64,000 bases of DNA. Source: Demequina litoralis (GTDB lineage: Bacteria > Actinomycetota > Actinomycetes > Actinomycetales > Demequinaceae). The notes beneath the pieces were generated by a model. That model had not been told where the DNA came from. It made no database searches and was given only the letters and a program-made list of their open reading frames with translations. The stretch is taken from assembly GCF_030418455.1 (NCBI RefSeq), contig NZ_JAUHPW010000005.1, positions 62,001 through 126,000 on the forward strand. Direction: 5' to 3'. The first letter of the stretch is position 1. Every line of letters starts with the position of its first letter. Of this stretch, positions 16,207-24,513 are shown piece by piece. The position numbers were made by a program, and so were the translations under genes.

Positions 16207-16542
16207 ATGCCCAAGTACGTCTTCATCTACCACGCGCCGCCGATGCCGGCCGATGCGGCGCCGCCCGAGCCCGAGCAGGTCCAGGAGATGATGGACGCCT
16301 GGTACGGGTGGGCGAACAGCGTCGGCGAGAACCTCATCGACCTCGGCACGCCGCTCTCGGGAGGCGTCCACGTCGAGCCCGACGGCCTGACCGGATCGAC
16401 CAAGGAGGTCGCGGGCTACTCGATCCTCATGGCCGACAGCATGGAGGCCGCGGTCGAGCTCGCGCAGTCGCATCCGCACCTCAACATGCCTGGTGGATGC
16501 TCGATCGAGGTGCACGAGGCGGAGCCGCTCCCCGGCGCCTGA
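16207..16542 (+). CDS. YCII-related (YciI-like) small protein
   Basis: 111 residues starting MPKYVFIYHAPPMP with GGGAGGGGAC just before the ATG. The pattern of a short beta strand, EPEQVQEMMDAWYGWANSVGENLIDLGTPLSGG, then AGYSILMADSMEAAVELAQSHPHL with a conserved His and a final GCSIEVHEAEPL matches the YCII/DGPF family, a small ferredoxin-like dimeric fold. Many members have unknown function, and some accompany sigma factors of the ECF41/42 type or act as dehydrochlorinase-like enzymes. A strong hairpin follows the stop. Confidence 0.8.
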   Translation: MPKYVFIYHAPPMPADAAPPEPEQVQEMMDAWYGWANSVGENLIDLGTPLSGGVHVEPDGLTGSTKEVAGYSILMADSMEAAVELAQSHPHLNMPGGCSIEVHEAEPLPGA

Positions 16543-16572
16543 GCCTGGGAGGACCCGCACAGCTTCCGCACA

Positions 16573-16603
16573 GGCGGGCCAGGGTGCGTCCACCCGGCCC
16601 GCC
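16573..16603 (+). terminator. Strong intrinsic-type hairpin after the YCII gene
   Basis: GGCGGGCC-a-GGGTG pairs with CACCC-GGCCCGCC around CGTC, a 13-bp stem with one bulge. It lies about 30 bases after the stop at 16542. No long T-run follows. Confidence 0.7.
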
Positions 16604-16758
16604 TTCGTGCTGTCATGGCACAGGAAGGATTCGGCCTCCCCCGCGGTTGAACGATGCGGCGGGACGCGGATCCCGCCGGGCGGCGTCGCCCTCGCACGCC
16701 GCCCCTCCCCTCGGACGCGGCGTCTGACCCTGCACGCGACCGACACGGGAGCCCCGCC

Positions 16759-18342
16759 GTGAACGACCCCCTCACCCGCACCCTCGAACTCGACCCCCTG
16801 GGTCCGCTCCTCGACCGCGAGGAGCCGGCCACGACCACCCACGACCTCCACCTCGAGGCCGAGCCGACCACCCTCACCATCCCCGTGGTGGGCGGCGGCG
16901 AGGCCATCGTGGTCGACGAGCCCGAGGCGGGCTACCGCAGCACCGCCGCGCTCACCCTCTCGCCCCGGCGCGCGGGCCTCGCCCTGTCCGCGCTGGCGCT
17001 CGGGGCGTTCGCGACCGGCGCCAACGAGGCGTCGATCGTCGCGCTCAGCGCGAACATCGCGCGCGGCCTGGGCGCGCCGGTGTCCCAGGTCGGGCTGCTC
17101 GCCACCGCGTTCGCCCTCACCGTGGTGCTCGCCGCGATCCCGCTGACCGTGGTGACCCGACGCCTCAGCAAGCGCGTCGCGCTGTCCGCCACGTTCGGCG
17201 TGTGGACGGTCGGCCTGGTCCTCGCCGCGAGCGCCGCAGCCCTGCCGCAGCTGGCCGCGGGGCGCATCGTGTCCGCGGCCGCGCACGCGCTGTTCTGGGC
17301 GATCGTCGCCCCCACCGCGGCGAGCCTCTTCGCACCGCACCTGAGAGCCCGCTCCGTCACCCGGATCATGGTGGGCGCGGCCGCCGCGGGTGTCGTCGGC
17401 ACGCCGCTCATCACGGTCGCGGGAGGCTCGCTCGGCTGGCAGGCCCCCTACTGGGCCTTCGCCGCGCTCGGCGTGCTCCTCGCCGTCGCCCTCGCGCTGC
17501 TGCTGCCCGGGTCCGCGCCCGCGCGTCGGGGCGCCTCGGACCCCACCGACTCCCCCGTCGAGCACCACGCGACCGGTGACCTGCCGTCCATGAGGGCCTT
17601 CGTCCGGGTCCTCGTCGTGACCTTCGCGGCGAGCGTCGCGATGACGACCACCTGGACCTACATCGTGCCGTTCTACACGGACGTCGCCGAGGTGGGCACG
17701 AGGACCGTCCCCATCCTGTTCGCGCTCGGCGGCACGGTGGCCGTCGGCACCACGCTCGCTGTCACCCCGTACCTCGCGACGCACGCCGTCCCCACGGTCG
17801 CCTTCGGGCTCGTGGTCCTGTCCGTCGCGTGGACGCTTCTCGCCACCGGCCTCGGCTGGGCGGCGGTCGCGGGCCAGGTGGCTCAGGCCGCCGGCTGGGC
17901 GGTGCTGCTCGCCGCGCTGCTCAACTGGGCGATGCGTCACAGCCCGTGGCGCTCCGAGGTGGGCGCGTCGACCTACACGGTCGCGATGAACTCGGGCGCC
18001 GCCGTGGGTCCGCTCGTGGGCGGCCTCCTGGTCGAGCAGCACGGGCTCCGCGACCTGCCCGTGGTGTCGCTCGCCCTGACGCTGCTGGCCGCGGGCGTGA
18101 CCGCCGGCGTCGACCGGACGATGCTGCGGCGGCTGCGCGTGCCCCGTCACGTGCGCCTCGCGCTGGAGGCGCGCGACGCGATGCGGGCGCGCCGCCAGGA
18201 GTGGCAGCGCCGCACCGGGGCCGCCGTCGGAGAGGCGATCGGCACCGCCGGACAGGGTGCCGCCCGGGCCGCCGACCGCGGCGCGCGACGCGCAGGCTCG
18301 GCCCTCAGGTCGCACGTGCGCGACTGGGCCGAGCTAAGCTGA
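16759..18342 (+). CDS. MFS transporter (DHA1-type drug/sugar efflux)
   Basis: 527 residues from GTG 16759 (GGGAG upstream). After a ~70-residue soluble N-terminal extension, about 12 membrane helices are visible. The first pair reads AGLALSALALGAFATGANEASIVALSANIARGLG and helix 2-3 is followed by RRLSKR, the usual MFS loop. The arrangement resembles AraJ/YdhP-type DHA1 efflux proteins. A ~65-residue cytosolic C-terminal tail rich in Arg and Ala (RARRQEWQRRTGAAVGEA) follows the last helix, which is longer than usual. It presumably exports small molecules by proton antiport; the substrate is unknown. A GCGCCC/GGGCGC hairpin follows. Confidence 0.88.
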   Translation: MNDPLTRTLELDPLGPLLDREEPATTTHDLHLEAEPTTLTIPVVGGGEAIVVDEPEAGYRSTAALTLSPRRAGLALSALALGAFATGANEASIVALSANIARGLGAPVSQVGLLATAFALTVVLAAIPLTVVTRRLSKRVALSATFGVWTVGLVLAASAAALPQLAAGRIVSAAAHALFWAIVAPTAASLFAPHLRARSVTRIMVGAAAAGVVGTPLITVAGGSLGWQAPYWAFAALGVLLAVALALLLPGSAPARRGASDPTDSPVEHHATGDLPSMRAFVRVLVVTFAASVAMTTTWTYIVPFYTDVAEVGTRTVPILFALGGTVAVGTTLAVTPYLATHAVPTVAFGLVVLSVAWTLLATGLGWAAVAGQVAQAAGWAVLLAALLNWAMRHSPWRSEVGASTYTVAMNSGAAVGPLVGGLLVEQHGLRDLPVVSLALTLLAAGVTAGVDRTMLRRLRVPRHVRLALEARDAMRARRQEWQRRTGAAVGEAIGTAGQGAARAADRGARRAGSALRSHVRDWAELS

Positions 18343-18359
18343 CGCCCGGCCTGCGGCGC

Positions 18360-18374
18360 GCGCCCATCGGGCGC
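18360..18374 (+). terminator. Short GC hairpin after the MFS gene
   Basis: GCGCCC (18360-18365) and GGGCGC (18369-18374) pair around ATC, 18 bases after the MFS stop. A candidate terminator only; no T-run. Confidence 0.4.
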
Positions 18375-18446
18375 ACACTGGAGGCGAGCGGCGCCGCTCC
18401 GCGCGCCCGACGCCGCGCGTCCCCGGAAGGCGCGCAGGAGTGGATC

Positions 18447-18821
18447 ATGCTCAAGGACAGCACCGCCACGGCGTGCTTCTCGACCGACGACGTGGCCAAG
18501 GCCAAGGAGTTCTACGCCGGGACCCTCGGGGTCCCGATCCTGATGGAGCAGGAAGGTGCGCTCGCGTTGCAGTTCGCGAACGGCACCACCGCCTTCATCT
18601 ACCTCAAGGAGGACCACGTCCCCGCGGCCCACACCGTCCTCATCCTCACGGGCGCCGACGTGGAGGCCGAGGTGGCCGACCTCAAGAGCCGCGGCGTGGT
18701 GTTCGCGGACCTGCCGTACACGGACGACGACGGCATCGCGCGCGAGGACAACATGCCCAAGACCGCGTGGTTCCAGGACCCTGCCGGCAACTGGGTCGCC
18801 GTCGGCGAGAACTTCGCCTGA
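18447..18821 (+). CDS. VOC (glyoxalase/bleomycin-resistance fold) protein 1
   Basis: 124 residues, ATG 18447 with CAGGAG upstream. The VOC fold is seen from ACFSTDDVAKAKEFYAGTLGVPIL through FIYLKEDHVPAAHTVLILTGADVEAEVADLKSRGVVF to TAWFQDPAGNWVAVGENF. A repeat of the next gene's sequence is obvious (AKxFYxxTLGxxx, HTVLxFxVxD, DPAGNWxxxGE), so the pair arose by tandem duplication. Possible metal ligands are the usual H/E positions but cannot be confirmed. Family members bind metal and act on small electrophiles or bind drugs. Confidence 0.85.
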   Translation: MLKDSTATACFSTDDVAKAKEFYAGTLGVPILMEQEGALALQFANGTTAFIYLKEDHVPAAHTVLILTGADVEAEVADLKSRGVVFADLPYTDDDGIAREDNMPKTAWFQDPAGNWVAVGENFA

Positions 18822-18843
18822 GCGGCCGCGGACGGGCATCGAC

Positions 18844-19245
18844 ATGTTGAGCGATAGCAAGGCGTTCGCGAGCTTCTCGACGAACGACATCGACAAGGCG
18901 CAGGAGTTCTATGGCGACACCCTGGGGCTCGACGTCAAGCGCTGGGGCGACGAGGGCATGGGCGAGATGCTCTGGATCCCGCTGCCCGGCGGCGGCCGGC
19001 TCTTCATCTATCACAAGGAGGACCACCAGCCCGCGACGCACACGGTGCTCAACTTCGAGGTCGACGACTTCGACGGCGAGGTGGCCGCGCTCCGCGGCAA
19101 GGGTGTGACGTTCGAGGTCCTGGAGTGGACCGACGAGACCGGCATCGCCCGCGACATCGAGGGCCGCATGCCCGCGACCGCGTGGTTCAAGGACCCGGCC
19201 GGCAACTGGATCCTCATCGGCGAGACGATGACGGAGGAGGCCTGA
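18844..19245 (+). CDS. VOC (glyoxalase/bleomycin-resistance fold) protein 2
   Basis: 133 residues, starting 22 bases after VOC protein 1 on the same strand, so co-transcribed. FASFSTNDIDKAQEFYGDTLGLDVKRWG, LFIYHKEDHQPATHTVLNFEVDDFDGEVAALRGKGVTFE and TAWFKDPAGNWILIGETM outline the two beta-alpha-beta-beta-beta modules. Closely related to its neighbour. No substrate is predictable. Confidence 0.85.
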   Translation: MLSDSKAFASFSTNDIDKAQEFYGDTLGLDVKRWGDEGMGEMLWIPLPGGGRLFIYHKEDHQPATHTVLNFEVDDFDGEVAALRGKGVTFEVLEWTDETGIARDIEGRMPATAWFKDPAGNWILIGETMTEEA

Positions 19246-19282
19246 GCACTCGGCGGGACCGCGGCGCCGGTACGGTCGAGCC

Positions 19283-20920
19283 ATGACCGACCTGACCGCG
19301 CTCGCCGACGACTACTACGCCTACGCGCTCGGGCTCAGCCCGCTCGACCTCATGTGGGACGGGCGGCTCGAGCACCTCGCGGAGTGGAACGACGTGTCCG
19401 TGGAGGGGCGCGCCGCCGCGCACGAGCGGCTCATGGGCTACGCGCGCGCCGCCGAGGCGATCGACCCCGGCGACGACCTCCAGGCACGCGCGCTGCGGGA
19501 CACCATCAGCTCGCACGCGCGCTCGGCCGCGCTGCACCTCGCGTGGGAGCCCGAGCTGCTCCACCTCAACCCGACGATGGGCGCGTGGGAGAACATCCTG
19601 TCGTTCATCGACGCCTTCCCGCTGCGCACGGCCGCGCACGGCGAGGCCTACCTCACGAAGCTCCGGCGCCTGCCGCGGTTCCTCGACGACCTGCTCGACG
19701 TGGCCGAGGACGCCGCGGACGCGGGCCGGGTCGCCCTCGAACGTCACCTGCTCGACACGGCACGCTCCGCCGAGTCCTACCTTCGCGCCGCGCACGCCGG
19801 CGACGACCGCATGCTCGCCCAGGCCGCCCCCACCGAGGTGGACGATGCGGCGCGGGCCGAGTGGGTCCGCGACCGCGACCGCGTGGTCGCGTCCGCGGTG
19901 CACGAGGGCGTGGCCCGCTTCGCCGACCGCCTGCGCCGCCTCGCCGACCGCGGCACGCCCGACGACCGTCCCGGCCTGGTCCACCTGCCCGGCGGCGCCG
20001 CGGTGTACCGCGACCGGATGTGGTCGCACCTCCAGCTGGACCTCACCCCGGAGGAGGTCCACGCGCTGGGCGTCGCGCAGGTCGCGCGCCTCGAGGACGA
20101 GTACCGCGAGATGGCCGGCCCCCTGCTCGGCACCGACGACATCGCCGAGATCTACGCCCGGCTGCGCGACGACGAGGCGCTGCGCTACACGTCCGCCGAC
20201 GCGATCGTGCGGGACGCCGAGGCCGCCCTCGCGCGCGCCGAGGAGGCCTCGCCCGCGTGGTTCTCCGTCATGCCCCGCGCACGCTGCCTCGGGCACGCGA
20301 CCGACTTCGGCGCGATGGCCTACTACTCCGCGCCCGTGCCGTCGACGGGCAAGGAGGGCGACTTCTACTTCAAGACCTCCGACCCGCACGCGTGGGCCAC
20401 CTACGAGCTCGAGGCGATCGCGTTCCACGAGGCCATCCCCGGCCACCACCTCCAGTTCGCGCTGCACGCCGAGAACGAGGACCTCCACATCGTCCAGCGC
20501 GAGCTCTTCAGCACCGCGTACGCCGAGGGCTGGGGCCTCTACACCGAGCGGCTCGCCGACGAGATGGGCCTGTACTCGTCGGAGCTGTCGCGCGTGGGCA
20601 TGCTGAGCGCCGACTCGCTGCGCGCGTGCCGCCTCGTGGTCGACACCGGCATCCACGCGCTCGGCTGGAGCCGCGAGCAGGCGATCGAGTACTGCCTCGC
20701 CCACTCCCCCCTCGACCGCCACCACATCGAGCAGGAGGTCGACCGCTACATCGGGCTGCCGGGCCAGGCCCTCGCCTACATGGTGGGCCGGCTCGAGATC
20801 CTCGCGATCCGCGACGAGGCGCAGCGGCGACCCGGCTTCGACATCCGCGACTTCCACGCGGACGTGCTCGGCTACGGCGCCGTCCCGCTCACCACGCTGC
20901 GCCGCATCGTCCTGGGATGA
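19283..20920 (+). CDS. DUF885 family protein (metallopeptidase-like)
   Basis: 545 residues. The DUF885 family signature is present: AIAFHEAIPGHHLQFAL, where HExxxGHH resembles a zinc site, at about residue 380, followed by TAYAEGWGLYTERLADEMGLY. Further N-terminal motifs are EEVHALGVAQVARLEDEY and PARCLGHATDFGAMAYYS-like text. The family is thought to contain zinc peptidases related to M32/M3-like folds, but few are characterised. No signal peptide is seen, so it is probably cytosolic. It follows the VOC pair after 37 bases and could belong to the same transcript. Its stop is followed by a 139-base promoter region for the next gene. Confidence 0.88.
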   Translation: MTDLTALADDYYAYALGLSPLDLMWDGRLEHLAEWNDVSVEGRAAAHERLMGYARAAEAIDPGDDLQARALRDTISSHARSAALHLAWEPELLHLNPTMGAWENILSFIDAFPLRTAAHGEAYLTKLRRLPRFLDDLLDVAEDAADAGRVALERHLLDTARSAESYLRAAHAGDDRMLAQAAPTEVDDAARAEWVRDRDRVVASAVHEGVARFADRLRRLADRGTPDDRPGLVHLPGGAAVYRDRMWSHLQLDLTPEEVHALGVAQVARLEDEYREMAGPLLGTDDIAEIYARLRDDEALRYTSADAIVRDAEAALARAEEASPAWFSVMPRARCLGHATDFGAMAYYSAPVPSTGKEGDFYFKTSDPHAWATYELEAIAFHEAIPGHHLQFALHAENEDLHIVQRELFSTAYAEGWGLYTERLADEMGLYSSELSRVGMLSADSLRACRLVVDTGIHALGWSREQAIEYCLAHSPLDRHHIEQEVDRYIGLPGQALAYMVGRLEILAIRDEAQRRPGFDIRDFHADVLGYGAVPLTTLRRIVLG

Positions 20921-20980
20921 TGGAGGGCGCGCCGCCCGCCGCCGTGCGCGCTCCCAGGACGACCGTTCGCGTCGTCGCCA

Positions 20981-20996
20981 CTACCCCCCGGGGTAG
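20981..20996. promoter_or_regulatory. CsoR/CstR-type operator-like palindrome
   Basis: CTACCCC and GGGGTAG flank CC, a near-perfect 16-bp dyad. Operators of the CsoR/RcnR/CstR family are known to be of the form TACCCC...GGGGTA. It lies 26 bases upstream of the -35 of the sugar dehydrogenase promoter. No CsoR gene is in the window. Confidence 0.35.
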
Positions 20997-21021
20997 GCAC
21001 ATGCTTCGCAACATGTCAACT

Positions 21022-21050
21022 TTTACAACGTTACGAGGCATGCCTAACCT
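21022..21050 (+). promoter_or_regulatory. Promoter of the sugar dehydrogenase gene, possibly near-leaderless
   Basis: TTTACA (21022-21027) and TAACCT (21045-21050) are spaced by 17 bases in an unusually AT-rich patch. The expected start is around 21057, only three bases before the ATG at 21060, so the mRNA would be almost leaderless. Confidence 0.5.
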
Positions 21051-21059
21051 GGAGCGGTC

Positions 21060-22229
21060 ATGTCGCTCCACCCCCGCATCATCGCGCTCGCCTGCGCGCT
21101 TCCGCTGACGCTCGCCGCGTGCTCGTCGTCGTCGGACAGCGCGCCCACCGCGAGCGCCGAGCGCATCGTCTCCGGCACCACCCCGACCACCGAGGTCTCC
21201 CCGACGACGCCGGCCGAGATCGGCGGGGACGCGCACGCGTCGGTGACCTCGCAGGAGGTCGTCGCGACCGGGCTCGACGCGCCGTGGTCGATCGCGACGA
21301 TGGCCGACGGCTCGCTGCTCGTGTCGGAGCGCGACACGGCCCTCATCAAGCGCGTCCGCGCCGGCATCGCGACGAGCCTCAACGGCCCGGGCGCCGACAC
21401 GCTCCGCCGCGTGGTGAACAACGCGGGCGAGGGCGGGCTGCTCGGCATCGCGGTCCTCCCGGGCGACACCACCTACCTGTACGCCTACATCACGCGCGCC
21501 GACGACAACGCGGTGCTGCGCATGGAGCTCAACGGCGACCTGCTGAGCCAGCCCACGGCGATCGTCGAGGGCATCCCGGCGGCGAAGAACCACGACGGCG
21601 GCCGCATGGCGTTCGGCCCCGACGGCTTCCTGTACATCGCGACCGGCGACGCCGGCCAGGGCGCGAAGGCGGCCGACCCCGGCTCGATGGCGGGCAAGAT
21701 CCTCCGCGTGGTCGCCAAGGGCGGCGCCAAGGACGGCAGGGCCGCGCCCGGCAACCCGTGGGGCAACCGCGTGTGGTCGATGGGACACCGCAACGTCGAG
21801 GGCCTGGCCTTCGTCGCCGACGGCCGCCTCTACGCGACCGAGCTCGGCCAGGACGCGTGGGACGAGCTCAACCTCATCACCGCCGGCAGCGACTACGGCT
21901 GGCCGTCGACGGAGGGCACGGACGGCCTGCCGGCCGACGGCATCACCGCGCCGGTCGAGACCTGGACGCCGGACGATGCGTCGCCGTCGGGCCTCGCGGC
22001 CACGCACGAGGCGCTCTACGTCGCCTCGCTCAAGGGCGAGCGCCTGTGGCGCATCCCCCTCACGGCGGACGGCACGGGCGAGCCCGAGGTGATCCTCGAC
22101 GGCATCGGCCGCATCCGCGACGTCGCGGTCGGCGCCGACGGCAGCCTCTACGTCGCCACCACCAACACCGACGGTCGCGGCACCGCCCGCAAGGGCGACG
22201 ACCGCATCGTCCACCTCACCGTCGGCTGA
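21060..22229 (+). CDS. PQQ-dependent sugar (sorbosone/aldose) dehydrogenase lipoprotein
   Basis: 389 residues. A signal peptide with lipobox LAAC (cysteine at about residue 21) and a Ser/Thr-rich linker precede a six-bladed beta-propeller of the glucose/sorbosone dehydrogenase family. Recognisable are LDAPWSIATMADGSLLVSER, GEGGLLGIAVLP, NHDGGRMAFGPDGFLYIATGDAG with the catalytic-region histidine, GHRNVEGLAF, and GSDYGWPS. These enzymes oxidise aldoses outside the membrane with PQQ and Ca2+. Whether PQQ is bound here is family inference. A CCGGG-CCTA-CCCGG hairpin follows, shared with the convergent DUF952 gene. Confidence 0.88.
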   Translation: MSLHPRIIALACALPLTLAACSSSSDSAPTASAERIVSGTTPTTEVSPTTPAEIGGDAHASVTSQEVVATGLDAPWSIATMADGSLLVSERDTALIKRVRAGIATSLNGPGADTLRRVVNNAGEGGLLGIAVLPGDTTYLYAYITRADDNAVLRMELNGDLLSQPTAIVEGIPAAKNHDGGRMAFGPDGFLYIATGDAGQGAKAADPGSMAGKILRVVAKGGAKDGRAAPGNPWGNRVWSMGHRNVEGLAFVADGRLYATELGQDAWDELNLITAGSDYGWPSTEGTDGLPADGITAPVETWTPDDASPSGLAATHEALYVASLKGERLWRIPLTADGTGEPEVILDGIGRIRDVAVGADGSLYVATTNTDGRGTARKGDDRIVHLTVG

Positions 22230-22255
22230 GCCTCCCGAACCCCTCCGGCCCCACC

Positions 22256-22269
22256 CCGGGCCTACCCGG
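22256..22269. terminator. Hairpin between convergent genes
   Basis: CCGGG (22256-22260), loop CCTA, CCCGG (22265-22269). Lies midway between two convergent stops (22229 and 22297) and could serve both strands. Confidence 0.4.
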
Positions 22270-22296
22270 CTCCGCGCGACCCCGTGCGGCGGCCGC

Positions 22297-22665
22297 CTAG
22301 ATCGGTTCCGGCAGCAGCCCCGTGAAGTCGAGCACACCGTCCTCGCCGCGCGGCACGGGCGTCGCGGAGACGATCGCCTCGCGCGGGATCGGCCCGTACA
22401 GGTGCGGGTACTTGTCGTCGGAGCCCAGCACCGCCTCGAACTCGACGCGCGAGCGCACCTTCGCGGGGTCGACCCGCAGCAGCACCACGTCCTGGCCGCC
22501 GTAGAAGGCCGCGCCCACCCCGGCGACCTGGCGCGCGAGGCTGAGGTGGATGAAGCCCTCGTCCTCGAGGCTGCGGCCGAGCGTCGAGACCGTGTACGGC
22601 TCCGTCGCGGCCGGATCCCACTCCGCGGCGGTGGCGAGGTGGTAGAGGTGCGGGATCTCGAGCAT
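22297..22665 (-). CDS. DUF952 family protein
   Basis: 122 residues from ATG 22665. The text EIPHLYHLATAAEWDPA ... EDEGFIHLSLARQVAGVGAAFY ... LLRVDPAKVRSRVEFEA ... KYPHLYGPIPREAIVSATPVPRGEDG fits DUF952, a small domain with conserved His/Tyr residues related in fold to ADP-ribosyl-type proteins. Function unknown. It is downstream, on the same strand, of the exported two-gene cassette, from which it is separated by a 24-bp palindrome. Confidence 0.85.
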   Translation of the reverse strand: MLEIPHLYHLATAAEWDPAATEPYTVSTLGRSLEDEGFIHLSLARQVAGVGAAFYGGQDVVLLRVDPAKVRSRVEFEAVLGSDDKYPHLYGPIPREAIVSATPVPRGEDGVLDFTGLLPEPI

Positions 22666-22788
22666 GGTCCCAGCGTGGCACGGGCGGGGCTCCGGCGCCG
22701 TGTGGAGCGTCGGGCCGGTGACGTTCCCGCGTGTCGGGGCTGTCCGTGCGCTCGGGCGTGTCGGCGGGGTCGGCCTGTTCCCTTCCCG

Positions 22789-22812
22789 CTGTTTCAGGAA
22801 TCCCTTGAACAG
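22789..22812. repeat. 24-bp dispersed palindrome, copy 1
   Basis: Half-sites CTGTTTCAGGAA and TCCCTTGAACAG. The family consensus is CTGTTTCAGGAA + TTCCTGAAACAG, a perfect dyad. This copy lies just beyond the stop of the 22824-23678 gene. Copy 2 at 24381 has the same orientation and differs at one base. Other copies lie at 42403, 48322 and 48405, all intergenic. GGCGTGTCG boxes flank it. Confidence 0.85.
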
Positions 22813-22823
22813 CCTCGCGGGCG

Positions 22824-23678
22824 TCAGCTGAGCGGGCCGTCGACGAGCACGGCCCGCGGGTGGAGCACCGCGAGCGTGATGCCGGGCGACGTCGTCGCGA
22901 TGGTGGTGTCGAACGGGGCCCACGTGCCGTCGGCGACCCGGTACTCCCCCGACCATGTGGTGGTGAGCGTGACCGTCGCCGAGTCGAGCGCACGGCCGTA
23001 GGCGTGCGTGACGGTGGCGTCCGGGTAGGGCGCGCCGGGGTCGGAGGTGGTGGTCTCGTCGCCGTCGCCCCAGGACCACGTGAAGGTGGCGGGGGTGGCG
23101 CGGATGTCGACGTCGGCGCCGAGCAGCACCGCCGAGTGGTGGCGGAGGCCGTCCTCGGCGATGGCGATGGTGGGGACGGTCGCGTAGACGACCCCGGTCG
23201 CGGGCTGGAGCGAGGCCTCGGAGGGGTCGGGGCGCAGCTCGGTCCACTCGCGCTCGATGAGGGCGAAGAGGTCGGCTTCCGAGGGGCACGAGTACCAGGC
23301 GGCGACCGACCATGCGCTCCAGGTGCCGTCGACGAGCTGCTCGCGCATCCACAGCGGCGCGATGGGCGCCATGCCGCCCGGGCAGTCGGGGATCATGCCG
23401 GCGGCGAGGGGCGAGCAGGTCTCGGTCTCGGCGGTCATGGGGGTGCCGCCCGCGCACGCGGGCGAGCGCAGGTACTCCCGCGGCGTCGAGGAGACCTGGG
23501 TGGCTCCTCCACCTCCCTCATCGAGCCAATCCCGCTTCGCCTCAACATCGAAGTCGTCATCGTCGACTCCCGCTTCGACACCGATTTCCTCCGGGCCCTC
23601 CTCCGCACGCGCGGCGGGTCCGACCACAGTGACGAGCACGAACACGAGCACTACACCGACGACGACGCCCCACTTCAT
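22824..23678 (-). CDS. Exported protein with PKD-like domain
   Basis: 284 residues. A hydrophobic N-terminus ending near AARAEE is a Sec-type signal peptide without a lipobox. An acidic stretch (VDDDDFDVEAKRDW) follows, then a cysteine-containing region (SPACAGGTPMTAETETCSPLAAGMIPDCPGG, spread over about 30 residues) and a C-terminal PKD-like module with FTWSWGDGDETTTSDPGAPYPDATVTHAYG. It overlaps the upstream gene by four bases (ATGA), so the two are translated together. The pair resembles the small two-gene modules (DUF6318-like lipoprotein plus PKD protein) that occur in actinobacteria without a known role. Codon use has more A/T at third positions in the first half than its neighbours. 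Confidence 0.75.
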   Translation of the reverse strand: MKWGVVVGVVLVFVLVTVVGPAARAEEGPEEIGVEAGVDDDDFDVEAKRDWLDEGGGGATQVSSTPREYLRSPACAGGTPMTAETETCSPLAAGMIPDCPGGMAPIAPLWMREQLVDGTWSAWSVAAWYSCPSEADLFALIEREWTELRPDPSEASLQPATGVVYATVPTIAIAEDGLRHHSAVLLGADVDIRATPATFTWSWGDGDETTTSDPGAPYPDATVTHAYGRALDSATVTLTTTWSGEYRVADGTWAPFDTTIATTSPGITLAVLHPRAVLVDGPLS

Positions 23679-24313
23679 GCAGGTGCCGACTCTGTGACGA
23701 CGCCACTCACCCGCCAGAGCGAGTCAATGAACACGAGCTTCATGGTGAAGGTGGTCTCAAGCGCAGATTGTGCCTCGGTGCGCTGGCCGCTCGAGGAAAT
23801 CCGATCGAGCGGATCAACGTGCCCTGTGAGCTTGACGAACGCAATCCCGTCGTCCTCCAGTGCAGCCCGGATCGACGATTGATCGATTGTGATCTCACCT
23901 CCCTCGGCGGTATCACCACTCGCTACCAGCGCATCTACGTTGGCGGCTTGACTTGAGCAGTAGTCGCATTCTGGGGCGGCGAGGCCGACCCAAGCCGCCG
24001 TGTCTGTGGTCGCGAAGATCGAGCCAGCAAGCCCCGCATAGAACGTCGCCGTCATCATCGCCCCGTAGACGTCGGAGCGTTCCGCACCCTCGGGCATCAT
24101 CGACAGCAGCTCGTCGTCGCTCAGCGCGGTGGAGGACGGGCTCGGCGTGCTCGACGGCGTCTGCGTGGGCGTCACCGCGGCGACGGAGGTCGGCGATACC
24201 GTGACGATCGGCTCGGTCTCCCCTGTGCATGCCGCAAGAGCGACGCACACGCCCGCGAGCATCGTCGCCGCGGCCGCGCGGCGCGCCACCCGCCCCCCTG
24301 GGATGAACCGCAT
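23675..24313 (-). CDS. DUF6318-like lipoprotein
   Basis: 212 residues. An Arg-rich start and hydrophobic stretch lead to the lipobox LAAC (cysteine near residue 29), followed by a Ser/Thr/Pro-rich linker. The folded part, from DDELLSMMPEGAERSDVYGAMMTATFYAGLAGSIFATTDTAAWVGLAAPECDYCSSQ, matches the DUF6318 pattern of a helical start and a PxCxxC-type motif, and ends with a beta-rich segment (MKLVFIDSLWRVSGV). It is probably an outer-face lipoprotein of unknown role. The 5' gap holds palindrome copy 2. GC content of the gene is visibly lower than that of flanking genes, which fits recent acquisition. Confidence 0.65.
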   Translation of the reverse strand: MRFIPGGRVARRAAAATMLAGVCVALAACTGETEPIVTVSPTSVAAVTPTQTPSSTPSPSSTALSDDELLSMMPEGAERSDVYGAMMTATFYAGLAGSIFATTDTAAWVGLAAPECDYCSSQAANVDALVASGDTAEGGEITIDQSSIRAALEDDGIAFVKLTGHVDPLDRISSSGQRTEAQSALETTFTMKLVFIDSLWRVSGVVTESAPA

Positions 24314-24380
24314 GAAACGAAGGTAACGGACGAAACCCCCTGGCAGAAGGCCTCGGTCGAGACTTGGGGATGGAGGCGGG

Positions 24381-24404
24381 CTATTTCAGGAATCCCTTGA
24401 ACAG
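24381..24404. repeat. 24-bp dispersed palindrome, copy 2
   Basis: Half-sites CTATTTCAGGAA and TCCCTTGAACAG, one base different from copy 1 and in the same direction. Copies 1 and 2 bracket exactly the two-gene exported-protein module (22824-24313). A CTGACACGCC box follows 26 bases later. Confidence 0.85.
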
Positions 24405-24513
24405 TGCGAACAGAGCACGTCGCCCCGCGCTGACACGCCGGAGAAGCCCCGCGCGCCCGACGGCCGCACCGCCCGCATCGTCCCCAACGCGGCCAAGAAG
24501 CCCGACCACGCAG

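Noticed and set aside
16030..18315. Extension of the orphan membrane protein to a 1024-residue frame on the minus strand
   Set aside because: Upstream of ATG 16029 the frame is antisense to the MFS gene and has Arg/Gly/Pro-rich nonsense composition. The ATG at 16029 has a good ribosome site.
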